Source: Alteromonas_E sp964230255
Lineage (GTDB): Bacteria > Pseudomonadota > Gammaproteobacteria > Enterobacterales > Alteromonadaceae
Direction of reading: 5' to 3'
Length of the DNA stretch: 18,929 nt
Assembly: GCA_964230255.1 (NCBI GenBank)
Contig: CAXRGW010000064.1
Location: 1 to 18,929 of the forward strand
Shown: positions 15,357-18,929 of the stretch, one piece after another
How positions within the stretch are numbered: position 1 is the stretch's first letter
Layout of the letters: every line of letters starts with the position of its first letter
Notes under the pieces: generated by a model
The model's database searches: none
Told to the model about the DNA's origin: nothing
Seen by the model: only the letters and a program-made list of their open reading frames with translations
Program-made: the position numbers and the translations under genes

Positions 15357-15442
15357 AGGATTTGGTAGCTGTTACATCAGATGTCTGAGCAGAATTAAGA
15401 ATTCTGAAGTCTAGAATTCAGATAAATTCAGCCTATACAAGT

Positions 15443-15459
15443 TGACTATTTGATAGTCA
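15443..15459. repeat. Short perfect hairpin
   Basis: TGACTAT, loop TTG, ATAGTCA. It lies just beyond the open end of the DoxX-like remnant, upstream of the DUF5062-like gene. There is no T-tract, so its function is unclear; it could be a decayed terminator of the lost gene. Confidence 0.3.
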
Positions 15460-15499
15460 CAGCCACTTTGAATAAGAAGACAAGGCAAAGAACGAAGAA

Positions 15500-15760
15500 C
15501 ATATCATGACACGTGCATGTCGCACCGCAGAACAAGGGACTAATCTGGCAGACCAAAGCCGCTCGCTGTGATACCCCAATTGGGGTAATCAACAACGCGG
15601 CACTAGTTAAAGTAAAGCCTTTAATGAAATGTACTTGTTGCAGTGCACGCTATACCTCGGTAGGCGTGTGCAGCATTCCATAGCCGTGTACCACTATGGT
15701 CACTGGTATTAGAAACAGAACCAGTAGCCAAGCGCCGAGATGCAGTCGCCAATTACCTAT
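15500..15760 (-). pseudogene. DoxX-family membrane protein remnant
   Basis: No intact gene occupies 15328-16022. In one minus-strand frame, however, a recognisable membrane protein segment appears from about 15757: IGNWRLHLGAWLLVLFLIPV, then TIVVHGYGMLHT, then a TAG at 15650-15652, then QQVHFIKGFTLTSAALLITP. This resembles the C-terminal half of DoxX-family proteins (RLGAWLLVLFLxPVTxxxH followed by FLKNxxLxGxALL). The 5' side is in another frame: a stretch reading VNVATGTDKQLFEAPAIVSM precedes it but could not be assigned, and it has a stop (TAA) further upstream. At least one in-frame stop, one frameshift and a missing N-terminus indicate a decayed gene. Its limits are uncertain. The rest of the 700-bp stretch, apart from the promoter and hairpin listed, shows nothing I can support. 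Confidence 0.55.
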
Positions 15761-16022
15761 ACATCAGCGGCGGCAATCATAGAGACTATGGCCGGCGCTT
15801 CAAACAATTGTTTGTCAGTTCCAGTGGCAACGTTAACCTGAAGGAAATCAGCTAAGTCCAACGAGAACGCTTACTTGGCAGCTGCTTGGAAAATCAAGAA
15901 TGTGCTTAGAATAGATAAATGATAGTTTAATCTAAAAGGGGAAATGAACAAATCAAACCTAATAAGTTCCAGTAAGTGTTTTTTAGTCTATACAGCGAGA
16001 TCTCTAGCTCTGGCGTTTAACC

Positions 16023-16475
16023 TCAGTTTATCAGCAAGTCATCAATGATTGCGTAAAACTGCTCTATATCCTCAATAGGAGCTAATGCGCCGAAAATGGC
16101 TACACCTGCATAACTATGACCATTGGGGACTGCCCAGTTCCAATTACCACCTAGCCCTGTTTGCGCTAACCACCGGTTTTCATTTATGGCCAACCCTAAG
16201 GCATAGGGAGGTAAAACTGCATGACTATCATTGGGATAGCGCCTGTGTATTTGTCGCCATGTTTCGAACTCCCGAGCAAACTGACCCAACAGCGCAGCAG
16301 TTTCAGATAGTTCAGCCCGAACCGTAAATTGATGATAAGAGGTACTCGCAAATACCACTAAAATAGCAATTATTGCGACCACAATCATTGATTCGATCAG
16401 GCTGAAACCTTTGCGAAAACGTCGACTAATTCGAAGCGCTTCAAACCCCATGATGCGTTGATAACACTTCAACAT
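16023..16475 (-). CDS. Type IV prepilin-like / pseudopilin protein with long leader
   Basis: The 150-aa product has a prepilin N-terminal methylation signal: a basic leader ending RRFRKG (Gly23), then FSLIES with Glu at position +5 of the mature protein, followed by the hydrophobic helix MIVVAIIAILVVFASTSYHQF. Processing by a PilD-type peptidase and assembly into a pilus or pseudopilus is expected. The leader is 23 residues from this start, or 15 if the internal ATG (MGFEALRISRR) is used, longer than the 6-7 of type IVa pilins. The mature part is small, with a Gly/Trp motif LGGNWNWAVPNGHSYAGVAIFG and an acidic C-terminus. Only one Cys is seen (in the leader), so there is no disulfide loop. 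No other pilus genes are nearby, so it is an orphan in this window. Confidence 0.82.
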   Translation of the reverse strand: MLKCYQRIMGFEALRISRRFRKGFSLIESMIVVAIIAILVVFASTSYHQFTVRAELSETAALLGQFAREFETWRQIHRRYPNDSHAVLPPYALGLAINENRWLAQTGLGGNWNWAVPNGHSYAGVAIFGALAPIEDIEQFYAIIDDLLIN

Positions 16476-16568
16476 AACGCTACTACTCTTTATGTCACGT
16501 TACTACGCTAATACGGATTACAGGCTTAGTTCATATCCCAAGTTTTACCTAAGTATTTGCTATCTAAA

Positions 16569-17198
16569 TTAGGCCTTCAATGATTCCATTTCTGCTATCA
16601 ATGCCTTTAATTTTCGCATTTCCTCGCCGTAATAGAGCTTCACGTCGGCTCGATAAACCCTTTCAGCAGCTAGTGCTAGTAACACTGCGCCAAGAGCAAT
16701 GCCAATAAAAACAATAACAGGTACGTTAAAGATTGTGGTAAAGGGCATAGACTCGGCGAAGAATTGCGCCGCTATTGTTGAGTAGCAGAGCCGAATAGCA
16801 CATACCAGGAATAAGCTGGGGTAAAACCAGCGGTAGACGTAAACATATTCTTGAATGGAGCACTCTAGCCAGTTGTCGAAAGATTTAAGATAATCAAAGC
16901 TGCTAGCGTCTTTATTGATCCCTTTTAAAGCCTTTAATTGCCTTTTGCCCACAACCACTAATCCGATAAGCATGAGTCCCACAACTACACCTAATAATGG
17001 CGCCCCCATAACAATAAAAATGGCGAATATCACCAGTGCACCCAGTAGGACGCCTCTTTGATTGACGGCAAACATTTTCTCAAACTTGTCGATTAAGTTC
17101 TGTGATTTTTGGTTGTATAAGTCATTAACTTTTGGGGCAATTAGTGCCATATCATCAACAAAACCTTCTTTCCACAACGCTTCAATTGACCTCGTCAT
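16569..17198 (-). CDS. Hypothetical four-helix membrane protein, partner of the ECF sigma factor
   Basis: The family is not recognised. The start is set at ATG 17196-17198 because AGGAG (17208-17212) lies 9 nt upstream; an earlier ATG in frame has no such site. The 209-aa product has a soluble N-terminal part of about 45 residues (MTRSIEALWKEGFVDDMALI), a helical hairpin at about 50-84, a soluble middle region (85-122), two more helices at about 125-145 and 157-179, and a charged coiled C-terminus (RADVKLYYGEEMRKLKALIAEMESLKA). The 5' end overlaps the sigma factor gene by 17 nt, so the two are translationally coupled. Membrane proteins encoded directly after ECF sigma genes are often anti-sigma factors, so that is the leading guess, but no zinc-binding or known anti-sigma motif is visible. 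Confidence 0.7.
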   Translation of the reverse strand: MTRSIEALWKEGFVDDMALIAPKVNDLYNQKSQNLIDKFEKMFAVNQRGVLLGALVIFAIFIVMGAPLLGVVVGLMLIGLVVVGKRQLKALKGINKDASSFDYLKSFDNWLECSIQEYVYVYRWFYPSLFLVCAIRLCYSTIAAQFFAESMPFTTIFNVPVIVFIGIALGAVLLALAAERVYRADVKLYYGEEMRKLKALIAEMESLKA

Positions 17199-17691
17199 TG
17201 TGAGTATCTCCTGCATTCATTAATTTCGTTAGTCGTTGTTTAATTCGCACTATCCTTACCCCAACGTTATTCGCTGAGATACCAATAATTTCTGCGATAG
17301 TCTGATTTGACTGCTCTTCTAAATAGAGCAGGATGATCGCCCGATCGATTTCTGACAGATGATGAATGGCTTGATACAGTGAACGCACTGAATTTTCTGA
17401 TAGGCCTTTACTATCTTGGATCACCTCTTCGGGCAGTGAATCGGAAGCGAATGTTAAGGGCGAGTGCTGCTTTTTCTTTAAGTAAGTTAAGCAGACATTG
17501 AGTGCTATTTTGTATATCCAAGTAGTCCATGCACATTGCTTTTTAAAGCGCTCATGACTTCGCCATATCTGCAAGCACACTTCTTGATAATAATCTTCGA
17601 AGTCTTCCTGACTGTTGGTATACGCTCGGCACACTTTGATAATGATCCCTGCGTAGGGCAATATCATGCTGTTGTAATAATCGCTACCCAA
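17182..17691 (-). CDS. ECF-type RNA polymerase sigma factor
   Basis: The 169-aa product has the two ECF domains. Region 2 spans about residues 10-75, with DFEDYYQEVCLQIWRS (30-45) and the -10-contacting TWIYKIALNVCLTYLKK. Region 4 spans about 100-158 with the helix-turn-helix LLYLEEQSNQTIAEIIGISANNVGVRIVRIKQRL. The start is TTG at 17691, preceded by GGGAA at short spacing; an ATG eight codons later (MILPYAGII) is the alternative, and nothing supports a longer protein. The C-terminus overlaps the next gene, a membrane protein and possible anti-sigma. The DYYQEVCLQIWRS style is common among ECF factors of marine gammaproteobacteria. The signal and regulon are unknown; autoregulation is possible from the upstream TGTAAC-type element. 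Confidence 0.9.
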   Translation of the reverse strand: MGSDYYNSMILPYAGIIIKVCRAYTNSQEDFEDYYQEVCLQIWRSHERFKKQCAWTTWIYKIALNVCLTYLKKKQHSPLTFASDSLPEEVIQDSKGLSENSVRSLYQAIHHLSEIDRAIILLYLEEQSNQTIAEIIGISANNVGVRIVRIKQRLTKLMNAGDTHNDEVN

Positions 17692-17728
17692 TGTTTTCCC
17701 ATTTTTAGTAAAAGTTACTTTCGTCTAG

Positions 17729-17756
17729 TTAGTGACAGGGATTCGGAATTGTTACA
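17729..17756 (-). promoter_or_regulatory. Possible ECF-type autoregulatory promoter
   Basis: Minus strand: TGTAAC (17751-17756), then, 14 bp on, GTCACTAA (17729-17736). A TGTAAC-like -35 paired with a GTC-like -10 is a pattern I associate with some ECF promoters. It lies about 40 bp upstream of the sigma gene start. The match is suggestive only. Confidence 0.3.
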
Positions 17757-17971
17757 CTTGTGAAGAAAAAAAAACGAATTAATTTGCTCGGGGCGAACGG
17801 GTTTGTAATTGCGATTATAAAAATATTGTTGAAATTGATTCCATTAATCTGCTGTTTATCACGCTAATTGATTGGATTAAAATTCAGGTAATTTAATTAT
17901 TGGGTTTTACCCGAAGCGATTGTTTGCATTCGCGCAAGCTCGGAATATCAAATCGATCCATGGTTAAAGAA

Positions 17972-18829
17972 TTAGTTTTTTTGCCAGATGTGAATTGAAA
18001 AATCTGCTGTCACGCGCTGCAGGCTAGCTAGGATTTTAGCTTTCTTGTCTTCAGGTACATGCCAGTAGTACGGAGTCATCATTAATAAACTCTCGCGTAT
18101 TTCAGACGAGTCGAGGCTGATTTCATAGGTTATGCGATGTTCTGCTAAATGCTGAAAGCCTTCGGTATCGTAGGAATTGGCCTGATGAGCAACAACTTCA
18201 TCGTAGATCATCGCTTTGATCTCAGCCAAGTGTTGCGGTGCGGGGTCAACAATGAGCCATAGGCCTTTGGTTTTGAGGACTCGAAGTATTTCAGTCGCGC
18301 TACTGGGAGCAAAAACTTGCAACACAGCGTCTTGTTTACCATCGTTCAGCGGTAACGCAAAACTACTACCGACAGCGAAATGATGATCAACACTTCTCTT
18401 CGCCGCTTTTTGAATGGCTGGTTTGGCGATGTCAATACCACTCGCCAGTAGTTCACGAGATTGCTCGGTAAAATGTTGGGCAATGGCGCGTAAATAGTAA
18501 CCTTCTCCGCAACCGGCATCGAATAGCTTGAAAGGCTCATCCATTCCGCTTGATTGGTTTTGGGTTAACAGCGTTTCCGCAAGCTTAGCCGCCAATGGCG
18601 CATATGCACCGCTATCTAAAAACATCCGACGCGCATTCACCATAGCTTTAGAATCTCCAGGATTCTTACTTTTACGGTGCTGAGCCAAGAGCAAATTGAC
18701 GTAACCTTCTTTGGCGCGATCATACATATGCCGATTGTCGCACTGCCAAGTTCTGTCTTTAAGGTTAAGCGGCAGTTGACATGCAGGACACAACCACTGA
18801 TGTTCTAATTCATGCTTCATAGTCGTCAT
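17972..18829 (-). CDS. rlmA: 23S rRNA (guanine-N1)-methyltransferase RlmA
   Basis: RlmA methylates N1 of G745 (E. coli numbering) in helix 35 of 23S rRNA using S-adenosylmethionine. The 285-aa product (E. coli about 269) begins with the zinc ribbon typical of the family: Cys14 and Cys17 in WLCPACQLPL, then Cys30 and His34 in WQCDNRHMYDRAKEGYVNLL. The family motif KNPGDSKAMVNARRMFLDSGAY follows at about 55-76. The methyltransferase domain starts near 100 with the SAM motif LFDAGCGEGYY (102-112) and continues through GIDIAKPAIQKAAKR and VFAPSS. The start could be M1 (18829) or M4 (MKHELEHQW); both leave the zinc ribbon intact. The gene stands alone, in the same direction as the sigma factor gene but 280 bp away from it. 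Confidence 0.94.
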   Translation of the reverse strand: MTTMKHELEHQWLCPACQLPLNLKDRTWQCDNRHMYDRAKEGYVNLLLAQHRKSKNPGDSKAMVNARRMFLDSGAYAPLAAKLAETLLTQNQSSGMDEPFKLFDAGCGEGYYLRAIAQHFTEQSRELLASGIDIAKPAIQKAAKRSVDHHFAVGSSFALPLNDGKQDAVLQVFAPSSATEILRVLKTKGLWLIVDPAPQHLAEIKAMIYDEVVAHQANSYDTEGFQHLAEHRITYEISLDSSEIRESLLMMTPYYWHVPEDKKAKILASLQRVTADFSIHIWQKN

Positions 18830-18929
18830 TCGTTTTTTTCAACGCGAGTTCGGTTGATTCAAAGAGTAATTAACAATCAGGTGAAATTGGTTTGGAGTGT
18901 AGAGTAACTGAGATACATGGGAAGGAAAA

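Noticed and set aside
15390..15422. Clustered AGAATTC / GAATTC repeats
   Set aside because: Short AT-rich repeats without consistent symmetry or spacing; likely chance.
17930..17971. GC-rich imperfect hairpin after rlmA (CCGAAGCG...GCTCGG)
   Set aside because: The stem is interrupted by mismatches and has no T-tract on the minus strand.

Overview
The window looks like chromosome from a marine-type gammaproteobacterium, most likely Alteromonadales. The grounds are the gene families (PurU, ThpR, HrpB, PBP1b, RlmA, a DUF5062-like protein, a GbsR/MarR-type regulator next to a bd-type oxidase), the moderate GC content, and the neighbourhood thpR / hrpB / mrcB, which is also found in Escherichia coli. 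No plasmid, phage, insertion sequence, tRNA, rRNA or CRISPR signal was seen. This is mostly housekeeping DNA with two decayed genes and one regulatory region that deserves attention.

Left part (1-3843). A lipoprotein M3-family metallopeptidase gene runs off the left edge on the minus strand. It is broken by a frameshift and two in-frame TAG codons, although its HEFGH zinc site is intact. Next come purU (formyltetrahydrofolate deformylase, minus), a 59-codon plus-strand ORF with a strong Shine-Dalgarno and a GTG start, and thpR (RNA 2',3'-cyclic phosphodiesterase, minus).

Centre (3844-12589). hrpB (plus, TTG start) converges on a secreted MltB-type lytic transglycosylase gene (minus). That gene is divergent from mrcB, which encodes PBP1b (plus, TTG start), so a peptidoglycan synthase and a peptidoglycan lytic enzyme share one 212-bp intergenic region. 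mrcB converges, with a 4-nt overlap, on a cydA-cydB pair (minus, ATGA-coupled) encoding a short Q-loop, CIO-type quinol oxidase.

Regulatory region (12665-13660). A GbsR/MarR-type regulator gene lies directly upstream of cydA in the same direction. In front of it are a sigma70-like promoter, a perfect FNR/Anr box overlapping the -35, and an 18-bp perfect palindrome over the -10/start region. This suggests an oxygen-responsive, autoregulated oxidase operon. On the plus strand a 37-aa membrane microprotein ORF is followed by a strong terminator hairpin.

Right part (13661-18929). On the minus strand are a saccharopine-dehydrogenase-like oxidoreductase gene, a DUF5062-like gene, a roughly 700-bp stretch holding a DoxX-like gene remnant, an orphan prepilin-like protein gene, a four-helix membrane protein gene overlapping an ECF sigma factor gene (probable sigma/regulator pair), and rlmA (23S rRNA guanine-N1 methyltransferase). 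Nothing could be assigned in the last 100 bases.
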